NCBI GenBank assembly: GCA_016719055.1
Contig: JADKAW010000047.1
Span: 62,001-126,000, forward strand
From: Candidatus Rhodoferax mariagerensis
GTDB taxonomy: Bacteria > Pseudomonadota > Gammaproteobacteria > Burkholderiales > Burkholderiaceae_C
Length of the DNA stretch: 64,000 nt
Direction of reading: 5' to 3'
Shown here: piece by piece, positions 44,548 through 52,571 of the stretch
Numbering within the stretch: position 1 is the first letter of the stretch
Layout: each line of letters opens with the position of its first letter
Made by a program: the position numbers and the translations under genes
The notes under the pieces: generated by a model
Database searches by the model: none
What the model saw: only the letters and a program-made list of their open reading frames with translations
What the model was told of the DNA's origin: nothing

Positions 44548-45384
44548 ATGAGTGACCTGAGCATTCCACCCACAGAAGAAAAATCGCGCAGCAGCACGCC
44601 GCTTAAACCACTTGGCAAAGCGCTGGCCGTGACCAGTGGCAAAGGCGGCGTGGGCAAGACCTTTGTTTCGGCCAATCTGGCAGCAGCCTTGGCCAAACGC
44701 GGCAAAAAAGTGCTGGTGCTAGACGCCGACCTGGGTCTAGCCAACCTTGACGTGGTGCTGAACCTTTACCCCAAGATCACTCTGCATGACGTCTTTACCG
44801 GTAAAGCCAAGCTTGAGGAAGCCGTAGTTCGCGCGCCAGGTGGCTTTTCAGTGCTGCTGGCGGGTTCGGGCATGGTCGAGTACTCACGCCTGACACCCAA
44901 TGTGCGAGAAGATTTTTTGCACATCATTTCAGGCTTGCTGCCCCATTACGACATGGTGCTGCTCGACACTGGCGCAGGCATTTCTGATGTGGTGCTGTTT
45001 GCCGTGTCGCTAGCCTCGGAAGTGCTTGTAGTGGCCACACCAGAACCAACATCGCTAACCGATGCCTACGCCACCATCAAGGTGCTGGTGGGCGAGCAAA
45101 AGCGCAAGATCATTCGCATGGTGGTCAACCAGACGGCCCGCATGGGCGACGGGCGTGCCATCACCACCCAGTTGCAGCAGGTACTTGACCGATTTGTGGT
45201 GGCTAAACCAGAAGATAAGGTGCGCTTGGTCCACATGGGTGACATACCGGCCGACCCATCGGTTCGCCAGGCCGTGATGCGACGCCAGCTGCTGATGTTG
45301 TCCATGCCGGGCTGCCCGGCGGCGTTGGCCATTTCCCAGTTGGCAGGCAAGCTCGAAGAAACGTTGATCGCCAAACCGCGCTAA
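44548..45384 (+). CDS. MinD/ParA-family ATPase (FlhG/FleN-like)
   Basis: 278 residues. Deviant Walker A SGKGGVGKTFVSANLA, LDADLGLANLDVVL (switch I) and LLDTGAGISDVV (switch II region). ADLGLANLD is typical of the FlhG/FleN/YlxH branch that controls flagella number or other polar machines. A short basic N-terminal stretch precedes it. No flagellar genes are seen in the window, so the process it regulates is unknown. It may be co-transcribed with the diguanylate cyclase. Confidence 0.88.
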   Translation: MSDLSIPPTEEKSRSSTPLKPLGKALAVTSGKGGVGKTFVSANLAAALAKRGKKVLVLDADLGLANLDVVLNLYPKITLHDVFTGKAKLEEAVVRAPGGFSVLLAGSGMVEYSRLTPNVREDFLHIISGLLPHYDMVLLDTGAGISDVVLFAVSLASEVLVVATPEPTSLTDAYATIKVLVGEQKRKIIRMVVNQTARMGDGRAITTQLQQVLDRFVVAKPEDKVRLVHMGDIPADPSVRQAVMRRQLLMLSMPGCPAALAISQLAGKLEETLIAKPR

Positions 45385-45574
45385 TGCGTTAACGTGAAAG
45401 AACGGCATGTCCAGGCGGATGAATGCCTGGCCACATAGAGCCACAGTTCAAATTAAGCTGAAGTTCCATCCAGATTTGGTTGAATTCCTTTTGAAATCAA
45501 CACGTTAATGTTATTTTGAGTGCAAATATGTAGACATGGAATAGGTTTATTTACATTGATAATATGTTGTACTG

Positions 45575-45660
45575 CATAGGGGTAGGGAACGGTTCCCGCC
45601 GTCCCCTCCCTCCGAACCCGGTGTGCGGTTTTCCCGCGACGGGCTCTCCAGTCAGTTGTT
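45575..45660 (-). mobile_element. Group II intron RNA fragment
   Basis: The minus strand reads GAGAGCCCGTCGCGGGAAAA, then CCGCACACCGGGTTCGGAGG and AGGG, and ends GTTCCCTACCCC. This resembles the conserved stretch of bacterial group II introns (GAGCCG...GCGG.GAAA.CCGCACG..CGGTTCGGAGGG...CCCTACCCC). No reverse transcriptase gene is adjacent, so only a fragment remains. Confidence 0.5.
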
Positions 45661-45730
45661 TCCGCATCGGGATTGGCGCGCCAGTTTGCCAGCCTCTGAC
45701 ATTGTGAATAACCCAAGATTAGCGAAGTAA

Positions 45731-46072
45731 GTGTCAGCGCCGATTGAATATTGACCCACCCTGCCGATCCAATATTGACCCAGGGCGGGTTGCTGGTTTT
45801 TGAATCAGCAACTGTGGATAAGTGTACTCAATAGCTGGTTTTGCTCTGCCTCCTTGTCTTTGAATGCGAGAAGGGGGAAATCCGCTACGGGCTACGCCCT
45901 TCGCTCCTTTCCCCTTTGCGCCATAAATCAATTCAGAAAACCGAAGTCAGGGGGCAGCCAAAAACCAGAAATTCTGTACACTTATCCACAGTTGCCAATT
46001 CAAAATTCGGCAACACGCCCTGGCTCAATATTGAATCGGCAGGGTGGCTCAATATTCAATCGGCGCTGACAC
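45731..46072. mobile_element. IS21-derived miniature element with long inverted ends
   Basis: The ends 45731-45795 and 46008-46072 are inverted copies of about 65 bp with few mismatches, starting GTGTCAGCGCCGATTGAATA; each holds two sub-repeats around CAATATTGA. A second internal inverted pair (CAACTGTGGATAAGTGTAC and its complement) extends the similarity. The ends resemble IS21-family termini. No transposase is inside, so it is non-autonomous (342 bp). Open frames across it are terminal-repeat artefacts. Confidence 0.75.
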
Positions 46073-46081
46073 GCAGCTGGA

Positions 46082-46216
46082 TTTAGCAAGCTCAGCGCTT
46101 ACGTTACTGAACTGGAGCAGTCTCTCAAAGCTGACTCACTGCGCCCTAAAAAGGACAGACGCACAGCACGCGCCCTGTTTGCGCAAATCAAGGCCAGTGG
46201 CTACGTAGGCGGCTAG
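46082..46216 (+). pseudogene. Remnant of an IS21-type transposase (IstA)
   Basis: Starting 10 bp after the miniature element the plus strand reads KLSAYVTELEQSLKADSLRP, KKDRRTARALFAQIKASGYV, GG and a stop. This matches the segment after the N-terminal helix-turn-helix in IstA (...RLQ.dp.RP.K.RRTA..lf..I...GY.GGY). The core integrase domain is absent. Confidence 0.55.
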
Positions 46217-46309
46217 CGGCCCATTTGGGCGAATGCCAGCAAGCCTCTTGCAATTGACCGGCCCGCAGCCATCTTCAGCGAGTCCAACTTTTGTCCGAGG
46301 TCCCCTTCA

Positions 46310-47215
46310 ATGAGAAATCAGTCATTCATCAGCCGAGCACTCCAATGGCTCTTGGTCGCATCACTGCTTGGTTTCGGTTTTGCCATGGCGCAATCGGAGC
46401 CCACCTGAACCAGGTCTATGCCACAGCAAAAGAAGGCAAGCTGGAGCAGGCTCAGCTCATGATTCAACAAGTCCTGATTGCGCATCCAAACAGCGCCAAG
46501 GCTTTTTTGTTCGTAGCGAGCTTTACGCGCGCCAGGGTGACCTGCCCAGAGCACGCGAGTCCCTTGCCACCGCGGAAAAGCTGGCGCCAGGGCTACCCTT
46601 TGCCAAGGCAGACGCGGTGCAAAACCTGCGCAGCCAGCTTGCCGCGCCAAAAGCCGGGGCTGGGCTGAGCCAACATAAGCCTGCGCCTGTGGCCCCGCCG
46701 ATGTCTGCACCCCGGCCCCTTCTTCATCTTCCTGGGCAATCCCGCTGCTGCTGGCAGGCGGTGTCATTGCTTTAGGTTACTTCCTGTTTCGCAAAAAGAA
46801 ACCTGCGCCATTCGCACAACAGCCCCCCTATGCCAGCCCGGGTGGCCTGGGTGGACCGCAGAGCTTTGGTGTGGCCGGTGGTTACGGCGCGATGCAGCAA
46901 ACCTATGGGCAACCGGGATACGGTCAGCCCGGTTATGGTCAACCGGCCGGAAGTGGCCTGGGCGGTCGCATCATGGGTGGCGTGGCCACCGGACTGGCCG
47001 TTGGTGCCGGCGTGATGGCAGCGCAGGCGATTGGTCGCAACCTCATGGGCAACCATGACCAACCCGCTGGACAGGTCGACAAAGCTGACAACAACCAATT
47101 TCAACCTCTTGGTGGCAACACGGATATGGGCGGCCAGGACTTTGGCATCAGTGACACCAGCTCCTGGGATGACGGCGGCGGTGTGGACACCGGCGGGGAC
47201 TGGGACAACAACTAG
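46310..47215 (+). pseudogene. TPR-type periplasmic/membrane protein gene with three frameshifts
   Basis: The ATG at 46310 follows GAGG and encodes a signal peptide (LQWLLVASLLGFGFAMAQSE) before a TGA. The homologous reading continues in a second frame (LNQVYATAKEGKLEQAQLMI, QQVLIAHPNSAKAF), a third (FVRSELYARQGDLPRARESL) and finally the original frame (SWAIPLLLAGGVIALGYFLF, then a Gly-rich tail ending in DDGGGVDTGGDWDNN). All three shifts equal one-base deletions, two at C or T runs. The restored protein would have a signal, a TPR-like region, one membrane helix and a Gly/Gln-rich tail. Function unknown. Confidence 0.65.
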
Positions 47216-47467
47216 TCTCGGGTCGGCCAGGCGTCGCTACATTAGCTAGTGCCGTGCATGCCAATGGCGGCTGGCCTGACCGGACTTTCTGATAACTTGT
47301 CACCGAATTGCAGTCAGCGGACTTTACGCGTGCCAAGTCCGGGCCCAATCCTCAGCGCCAGTGCAAGAAAACCGGGGCTCACAAAAAAAGTGAAAGGCCA
47401 CGCTTTCGAACTCTGGCGACTCTAATCTGATAGCCTTGACTCATTGCGTATTAGCGAAAGTTTTTAA
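47216..47467. other. Non-coding stretch before the LysE gene
   Basis: About 250 bases without a convincing gene or repeat; presumably the promoter region of the transporter gene. Confidence 0.35.
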
Positions 47468-48097
47468 ATGCCCTTGAGCACCTGGTGGCTGTTTGTGTTG
47501 ATGACATTCGTGGTTTCCGCCACACCCGGACCCAACATGTTGTTGGTGATGAGCAGTAGCGCGCGACATGGCGTGCGAAGTGCTGTGGTGACAATGGCCG
47601 GTTGCATGACGGCCTTGCTGGCGATGATGAGCGTCTCGGCCGCTGGACTGGGCGCGCTGTTGCAGGCCTTTCCAACTGTCTTTGACGCCCTGCGCCTCAT
47701 TGGGGCCGCTTACCTGGCCTATCTTGGCATCAAAACCTGGCGCTCACCCGTGCAAGACCAGACGCCAGGCTCAGTTGGCACCCAGGCGCCCTCTGCAACA
47801 TCGAATGCACTGTACCGACAAGGTTTCCTGGTGGCGGCCAGCAACCCCAAAGCGATTTTGTTTGCTGCAGCCTTCTTTCCCCAGTTCATCAACCCGGATT
47901 TGGCAAAGTTCCCTCAGTTTGCAATTCTGCTCACCACCTTTTCAATCATCGAAGTCAGCTGGTACTTTGTCTACGCCCTGTCCGGCAAACGGCTGTCTGT
48001 CTATTTGCGACGCGCCGCGGTGATGCAGACCTTTAACCGTCTCACGGGCGGAGCATTTGTTGGTTTCGCGGCACTGATGGCCGTGGCACGTGAGTGA
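47468..48097 (+). CDS. LysE/RhtB-family amino acid exporter
   Basis: 209 residues, six predicted transmembrane helices. The hallmark start is TFVVSATPGPNMLLVMSSSA with RHG after it, then GAAYLAYLGIKTWRSP and NPKAILFAAAFFPQFI. The family exports amino acids or similar compounds; the substrate is not defined. Confidence 0.92.
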   Translation: MPLSTWWLFVLMTFVVSATPGPNMLLVMSSSARHGVRSAVVTMAGCMTALLAMMSVSAAGLGALLQAFPTVFDALRLIGAAYLAYLGIKTWRSPVQDQTPGSVGTQAPSATSNALYRQGFLVAASNPKAILFAAAFFPQFINPDLAKFPQFAILLTTFSIIEVSWYFVYALSGKRLSVYLRRAAVMQTFNRLTGGAFVGFAALMAVARE

Positions 48098-48106
48098 CCC
48101 TCAACC

Positions 48107-48394
48107 GTGACGGCCACATCACTCACGCCCGATACCAAGTGCCTTGTGAAACAGGACTTCGCGTTTGAGTGCTGGACTGGCGTGACCGACTTGTTGGAGA
48201 CGCGATGTGGGCGCAATCTTCCCTTGCTTGGAGGGGCATCGCCTGAGGTTATCGAACGGGTGCGGTTTGCCGTGCTCAAACTCAGCCACGGCAGTTTGAA
48301 TGAACTGGTGCGGCACATCGACATAGCAAATACCGATTGGCGTGACTCCCTGGTTGCTGCAGGTTACTTCGCTGGGTATTCTGGTCAACCGTGA
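48107..48394 (+). CDS. Hypothetical protein
   Basis: 95 residues starting MTATSLTPDTKCLVKQDFAF, 9 bp after the LysE gene. The composition (LNELVRHIDIANTDWRDSLV AAGYF-type ending) looks coding, with an alpha-helical pattern. No family is recognised. Confidence 0.5.
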   Translation: MTATSLTPDTKCLVKQDFAFECWTGVTDLLETRCGRNLPLLGGASPEVIERVRFAVLKLSHGSLNELVRHIDIANTDWRDSLVAAGYFAGYSGQP

Positions 48395-48570
48395 CCGGCC
48401 ATTCTGGTTTATCTTCGCAACGCACAGGGCAAGGACTGCTTGTTGTAGCGAGGCGAATTTCTATTGCATCGGTACAGCTTCAGCGGCGAGGTTTGAGTTA
48501 GGATTCTGATTCATGGTCCGTTTGGCTTGTGTCGGATAGTCATTTCGAGACTTTTTACAAAGGACGAACA

Positions 48571-49254
48571 ATGCCAAACAATAGTCTCGACGGCAAGCGG
48601 GTGCTCGTCACGCAGGCCGACATCTTCATGGGTCCTGTCCTGTGCGAGGTTTTTTCCAGGCACGGTGCCACAGTGATTGCAAATACCGACTCACTCCTGA
48701 GTGTTGGCGCACCAGCCACAATCGTCGCTGAAGCAGACCGGGTCGATATTCTCGTTGCCAACTTGGCAATACCTGCACCGACCACCGCGGCAATCGAGGT
48801 CAGCGAGGATGAGTGGAGCGACACGTTCAATGCCCTAGTGCATCCGCTGGCCCGGTTGTGCCGGGCAGTTTTGCCATCAATGATTGAGCGTCGTGCTGGC
48901 AAGATTCTCGTCATGGGAAGCGCATCAGCCCTGCGTGGGATGAAGCGCGCTTCAACATACAGCGCTGCACGTGGCGCTCAACTTGCCTATGTGCAAGCCC
49001 TTGGTGTGGAGGTCGCAAACTTCAATGTTCAGGTGAATGCAATCGCACAGAACTTCGTTGAAAACCCGACCTATTTCCCGCCTGAAATTCAAGCCAACCC
49101 GAGGTTCCAGGAACGTCTAAGGCGTGAGGTGCCGCTGGGACGCCTCGTTGGGGCCACGGAAGATGCCGAATTTGCTGCTTATCTCTGCAGCGAACCTGCC
49201 AATTGCTTTGTTGGACAGGTCTTTCCGGTCTGTGGTGGTTGGGTAATGCGCTAG
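48571..49254 (+). CDS. Candidate halohydrin dehalogenase (SDR fold)
   Basis: The ATG at 48571 is preceded by AAAGGA; an earlier in-frame ATG at 48529 is less likely. 227 residues with a short-chain dehydrogenase fold. The cofactor motif TGxxxGxG is missing; instead TQADIFMG fits T-x4-F/Y-x-G. The catalytic motif is S-x12-Y-x3-R (from SASALRG to TYSAAR), with Arg in place of Lys. Those two patterns together define halohydrin dehalogenases, which lack NAD(P)H and use a halide site. The region NPTYFPP and the C-terminus VGQVFPVCGGW also fit this family. The enzymes interconvert halohydrins and epoxides and open epoxides with azide, cyanide or nitrite. Substrate unknown; activity unproven. Confidence 0.8.
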   Translation: MPNNSLDGKRVLVTQADIFMGPVLCEVFSRHGATVIANTDSLLSVGAPATIVAEADRVDILVANLAIPAPTTAAIEVSEDEWSDTFNALVHPLARLCRAVLPSMIERRAGKILVMGSASALRGMKRASTYSAARGAQLAYVQALGVEVANFNVQVNAIAQNFVENPTYFPPEIQANPRFQERLRREVPLGRLVGATEDAEFAAYLCSEPANCFVGQVFPVCGGWVMR

Positions 49255-49434
49255 TGCACTTGATGCCCAACCTGTTTTTGCGCCGGCTTCAGATGAAAGA
49301 GCTGAGTGGCTCCGGCCAGCCAATGCTCGTGACCGGCAACTGTGCAACTGTCCGCCATACATTGCTGAAATGCATGCTTAGCACAGGCCTTTCCCATTGA
49401 AGATACCTACATCAAGATGGGGCCGAGCTACAGC

Positions 49435-49563
49435 TAAAGTGGATCCCGGATTTAAGACAAGAATTTAAGATGACCTCAAATCCGGGAAATCCAAGACCAT
49501 GAGTGAAACCAAGAAACGCAAAGTCCACACTCCGGAGTACAAAGCCAAGGTGGCGTTGGAAGC
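49435..49563 (+). mobile_element. Truncated left end of the IS3-family element
   Basis: 129 bp identical to 34196-34324 of the full element: the left inverted repeat, the start of the transposase and the first 21 codons. The match ends abruptly in the word GTTGGAAGC, and the plasmid-type gene fragment on the minus strand begins right there, so a deletion or recombination joined them. Confidence 0.9.
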
Positions 49564-49831
49564 CTATCTCGTAGGACGACAGTAAACGGCTACCGTCTTT
49601 CAGTGCGGCAAGATTGGCGGCACGGTCATGTTGGTCAAGGTCACCCCAGTCGCATTGCTGATGCCGACGCAAGAGGTCAAGAGGTTCAATGTGATGCTTG
49701 TCCATGAATGCCAAGGCACTTGGGGTTGCGACGATCTGACCGACCTGAAAAATCGGTACGGCACTGGATAAGGGGGAATCGGTTTTCTGCACGGGCGCAG
49801 GTGTGCTTTGGTGTCCATATGGGAACTCCAT
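49564..49831 (-). pseudogene. Plasmid-type protein gene truncated by the IS3 fragment
   Basis: On the minus strand the frame starts at 49831 and reads VPIFQVGQIVATPSALAFMD, HHIEPLDLLRRHQQCDWGDL and NLAALKDGSRLLSSYEIG before running into the IS fragment at 49563. It matches a widespread plasmid/ICE family (VGQIVATPGAL...LL.RHQ.GDWGD...N...L..G.RLLSSY......ITEADR..T..LLPEEY) whose last quarter is missing here. Function unknown. Confidence 0.7.
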
Positions 49832-49954
49832 TTGAATATGCGTTGGGAGGGGTGATATGCCCGCCAGAGGTGTCTAGCGGCGCATTGGTCATCAAGGCCA
49901 GTGAAGACCGGCTATTGAGGTGCAGCAGGCCACGTTGACCCGCTGTGGTGCGGA

Positions 49955-50470
49955 TTACTTGGCTTTACGAGCTGCCGCGATGTCTGGCCGCAGCGTGACT
50001 GCCGCATAAGCAAGAGGCATCACCATCTTCAAATGCCGAAAGTCAGCCGTAACCCTATGGTTCTCCGGGACCCAATTGGCGGGATCGAGGATGTAATTGA
50101 AAGCGGCCTGGTCGTTTTCGCCGCGTATATGAACCCAGACTACGGAACGGCCAAACTCCATCTGATCATTCCAGTCCACCGTGAGGATGGCCAAATCTGG
50201 GAGTGCCGCGATGGAATCCGCTTCCTTTTCTTCGCTGAAGACCAAGTTCCACTGGAAAAGCAGTTTGGACACCATATCGGGGTATACCCAAGCTGGACCA
50301 TTTCGCGGCAGGCCAAACCGGAAGGCTTGTTCTTTAATGTCGGCGAGGGTCTGATGTGTCACCATGGCGATGCAGGCCAGGCTGTCATCAATGCGTTCTT
50401 CAGCCAAGATGTGCCGATAAGGGACTTTGTAAGTGGCCGGGATTTGTATCGGTTCTTTGATCGTTGCCAT
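49955..50470 (-). CDS. Hypothetical protein, C39-peptidase-like pattern
   Basis: 171 residues; the ATG at 50470 has AGGAG 8 bases upstream. The order DDSLACIAMV, VVWVHIRG and YILDPANW resembles the Cys, His, Asp order of papain-like C39 double-glycine peptidase folds, but the family match is weak. It lies upstream of the truncated plasmid-type gene on the same strand and belongs to the accessory zone. An overlapping plus-strand frame (50033-50536) is a shadow. Confidence 0.5.
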   Translation of the reverse strand: MATIKEPIQIPATYKVPYRHILAEERIDDSLACIAMVTHQTLADIKEQAFRFGLPRNGPAWVYPDMVSKLLFQWNLVFSEEKEADSIAALPDLAILTVDWNDQMEFGRSVVWVHIRGENDQAAFNYILDPANWVPENHRVTADFRHLKMVMPLAYAAVTLRPDIAAARKAK

Positions 50471-50870
50471 GCTGTGCTCCTGTTTCAGTTAAGGACTAAA
50501 GTGAAAGCGTCATGCAGCGAACACGCCAGGGGTTGAACTGGTCCCAGAGAGAAAAGTTAAGAAAAAGGGATTTTGCTTGCGAGGATTGAGTGAAAACTCA
50601 GCTCGCTACTGTCATGGGCGCTGCTTACGCCGTGCTGCCAAGTCGGATTTCTCGACTTGGTGCGCTATTGTAATTGGAGCAAAATCAGGGGATTCAGCTA
50701 AATTACTTTGGCAAAAACGACCCTCCGGATATGGGCTTTGTTTGTGCGACTGGATTTTTGGCTAGAAAGACTGCCAATGAAATTCGCTGTTGCCCCAGGG
50801 AAACTCGAAAATTATGAACACTCCACTTGCCCAGCAGAATCAAAGCAGATTATTGGAGGCACAAAAACAA
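50471..50870. other. Stretch with no supported gene
   Basis: About 400 bases between the accessory genes and the element boundary. Short open frames (50577-50765, 50708-50911) look non-coding: no ribosome site and odd composition. The GC content drops here. Confidence 0.35.
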
Positions 50871-50902
50871 AACGCCGTTGCGACTTTAATCGCAACAGCG
50901 TT
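50871..50902. terminator. Hairpin near the left boundary of the integrated element
   Basis: AACGCcGTTGCGA (50871) pairs with TCGCAACaGCGTT (50890-50902) around a short loop, one mismatch. No T-run. It could be a bidirectional terminator or hairpin next to the att site. Confidence 0.45.
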
Positions 50903-50973
50903 GTGAGTTGACTTGTGAGTCGTTGCCTGTTAAGCTAAAAAGCTTTTATTAATCAACGACTTACAAATCCAAA

Positions 50974-50991
50974 TGGCGGAGTGGACGGGAC
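50974..50991. repeat. Left attachment site (attL/attR-type duplication of the tRNA-Asp 3' end)
   Basis: TGGCGGAGTGGACGGGAC matches the end of tRNA-Asp at 59271-59288 (TGGCGGAGCGGACGGGAC) in 17 of 18 positions and in the same orientation. GACTTACAA also occurs 8-16 bp outside both. This marks the far end of an element integrated into the tRNA gene. Confidence 0.75.
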
Positions 50992-51189
50992 AGTTATGCC
51001 CCAGTCCAAAAACCCATATAAATCAACCACTTAGGTAGTAGCTGGTTAAAAAAACTTGCTACCAGTATTGCTACCAGTAGACGAATCGTAGTTTATATCA
51101 CATCTCCACACTCAAACTGACGTCTGCCAGGACGTTACTACGGAATTGAACCTTAAAATTCAAAACTGTCGATCTGGGGGCGGAAGCTG

Positions 51190-52107
51190 ATGAAATTTGA
51201 ACTTACTGACATGCGGCGGCGAGTTTCTGATGGAGACTTGCTAAATGACTTGCGAACCGTTGCCAACAATCTTGGAAAACGGTCTTTAAAGCAACGCGAT
51301 TACTGTAAAAAAAATGGTGCTCAATTTAATCTCAAAACTGCGTTGCAGAGGTTTGGCAGTTGGGATGCAACCCTTGAAATCGCAGGACTCGAAGGTGAAA
51401 AAAGCCTTAAAGGTATGGAATATGGCGAAAAGGAAATTAAGGAAGAAGCACTTTTAAACGACCTGATACGAGTATCAGAAGAGTTGCATAAACCCGACCT
51501 AACATTTTCGGATTATAACGAATTAGGAAAATACACGTCCGAGACCTTTCGAGTCAGATTTGGCAGCTGGAATAAAGCAAAAGAAAAAGCAAAACTTCCA
51601 GTAAGCAAACTAATTAACAATTCAAATGAAGAATTATTTCAAAATATTGTGGAGCTCTGGACGTTGCTGGGGCGACAACCAAAATATGGCGAAGTTGTAA
51701 GCCCGCATTCAAAATTCAATGGCTCAACATACGCCAGAAGATTTGGCTCATGGCGAGTAGCTCTTGACGCATTTATTGAATATGTAAACACTGATGTTGA
51801 CTCGGTTCAAAATTTAGATTCAAAACCAGACTTGGTTCCATTGGGTAAATTTGACTCTAATATGTCACCATCACAAAAATCACCAAAAATAAAAAAGACT
51901 TCTCGAAATATAAATTTGCGAATGCGATGGACAATTTTAAAGCGGGATAACTTTTGCTGTCGAAAATGTGGCAACTCTCCCGCAAAGAATCCTTCAATTA
52001 TTTTACATGTCGATCATATTTTACCATGGAGTAGAGGCGGAGAAACCATTTTTGAAAATCTCGAAACCCTTTGTGAAAAATGCAATTTAGGAAAAAGCAA
52101 TTTGTAA
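51190..52107 (+). CDS. HNH endonuclease with three HNH-associated repeats
   Basis: 305 residues. Three helical repeats of about 55 residues each end in RFGSWD/RFGSWN/RFGSWR-type words (near 57, 118 and 188), typical of the HNH_repeat family (homing endonuclease-associated DNA-binding repeats). The C-terminal HNH domain has C-x2-C near 256, HVDHILPWSRGG and a second C-x2-C (LCEKCN). It is AT-rich, unlike the host genes. It may be a DNA-cleaving cargo gene of the element (defence, mobility or homing). Confidence 0.85.
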   Translation: MKFELTDMRRRVSDGDLLNDLRTVANNLGKRSLKQRDYCKKNGAQFNLKTALQRFGSWDATLEIAGLEGEKSLKGMEYGEKEIKEEALLNDLIRVSEELHKPDLTFSDYNELGKYTSETFRVRFGSWNKAKEKAKLPVSKLINNSNEELFQNIVELWTLLGRQPKYGEVVSPHSKFNGSTYARRFGSWRVALDAFIEYVNTDVDSVQNLDSKPDLVPLGKFDSNMSPSQKSPKIKKTSRNINLRMRWTILKRDNFCCRKCGNSPAKNPSIILHVDHILPWSRGGETIFENLETLCEKCNLGKSNL

Positions 52108-52170
52108 TACGGCCATAATTGATTTTTAGCTTTTGGCCTCATTGGGTAAGGTCGTATTTCATTACCAAAA

Positions 52171-52536
52171 TTACTTCTTAATCAATAGGTCTTCCAAATG
52201 TCCACCCTTGTCAAGGTGTGCCTTTACCCATTTAGGTCTTGGACCTTGACCACCAGCCCAAGTCTTATCAGGATTGGTAAGGTCTGCATACTTAGGTGTT
52301 TTCACAACTATTGGAGTAGTTGTGTCTTTCGCTACCCTAGCTTTCCTTGTCATCTTTGTAGGCTTCACTTCTACAATACTAATTTCTAAGTCTTCTGCGG
52401 TAAAGCCATAGGTTCTAATAATGGCTTTGGCTTTTATTAATTCTGCATCGCGTGTTTTTTCCAATAGAACTTTGCGTTTTTCGGCAATAATTGCAGCCTC
52501 TTTTTCAAGAGACTCTAACGTGTCTTCGTTTTTCAT
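52171..52536 (-). CDS. H-NS-like nucleoid protein
   Basis: 121 residues. The N-terminal half is a charged helix (coiled-coil oligomerisation). The C-terminus reads KYADLTNPDKTWAGGQGPRP with KWVKAHLDKGG, the AT-hook-like DNA-binding motif of the H-NS/MvaT/BpH3 group. Such proteins silence AT-rich DNA. Being carried on an AT-rich element, it may hide the element from or silence it in the host. It is AT-rich in codon use. Confidence 0.85.
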   Translation of the reverse strand: MKNEDTLESLEKEAAIIAEKRKVLLEKTRDAELIKAKAIIRTYGFTAEDLEISIVEVKPTKMTRKARVAKDTTTPIVVKTPKYADLTNPDKTWAGGQGPRPKWVKAHLDKGGHLEDLLIKK

Positions 52537-52571
52537 GTATGCAACTCACTGTTGTTAAAAGCGCATTTATA

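Noticed and set aside
45734..46086. Several open frames of 65-89 residues
   Set aside because: All end in the same word because they cross the inverted ends of the IS21-like miniature element.
50033..50536. 167-codon plus-strand open frame
   Set aside because: It overlaps the minus-strand 171-residue gene, which has a good ribosome site and better composition.
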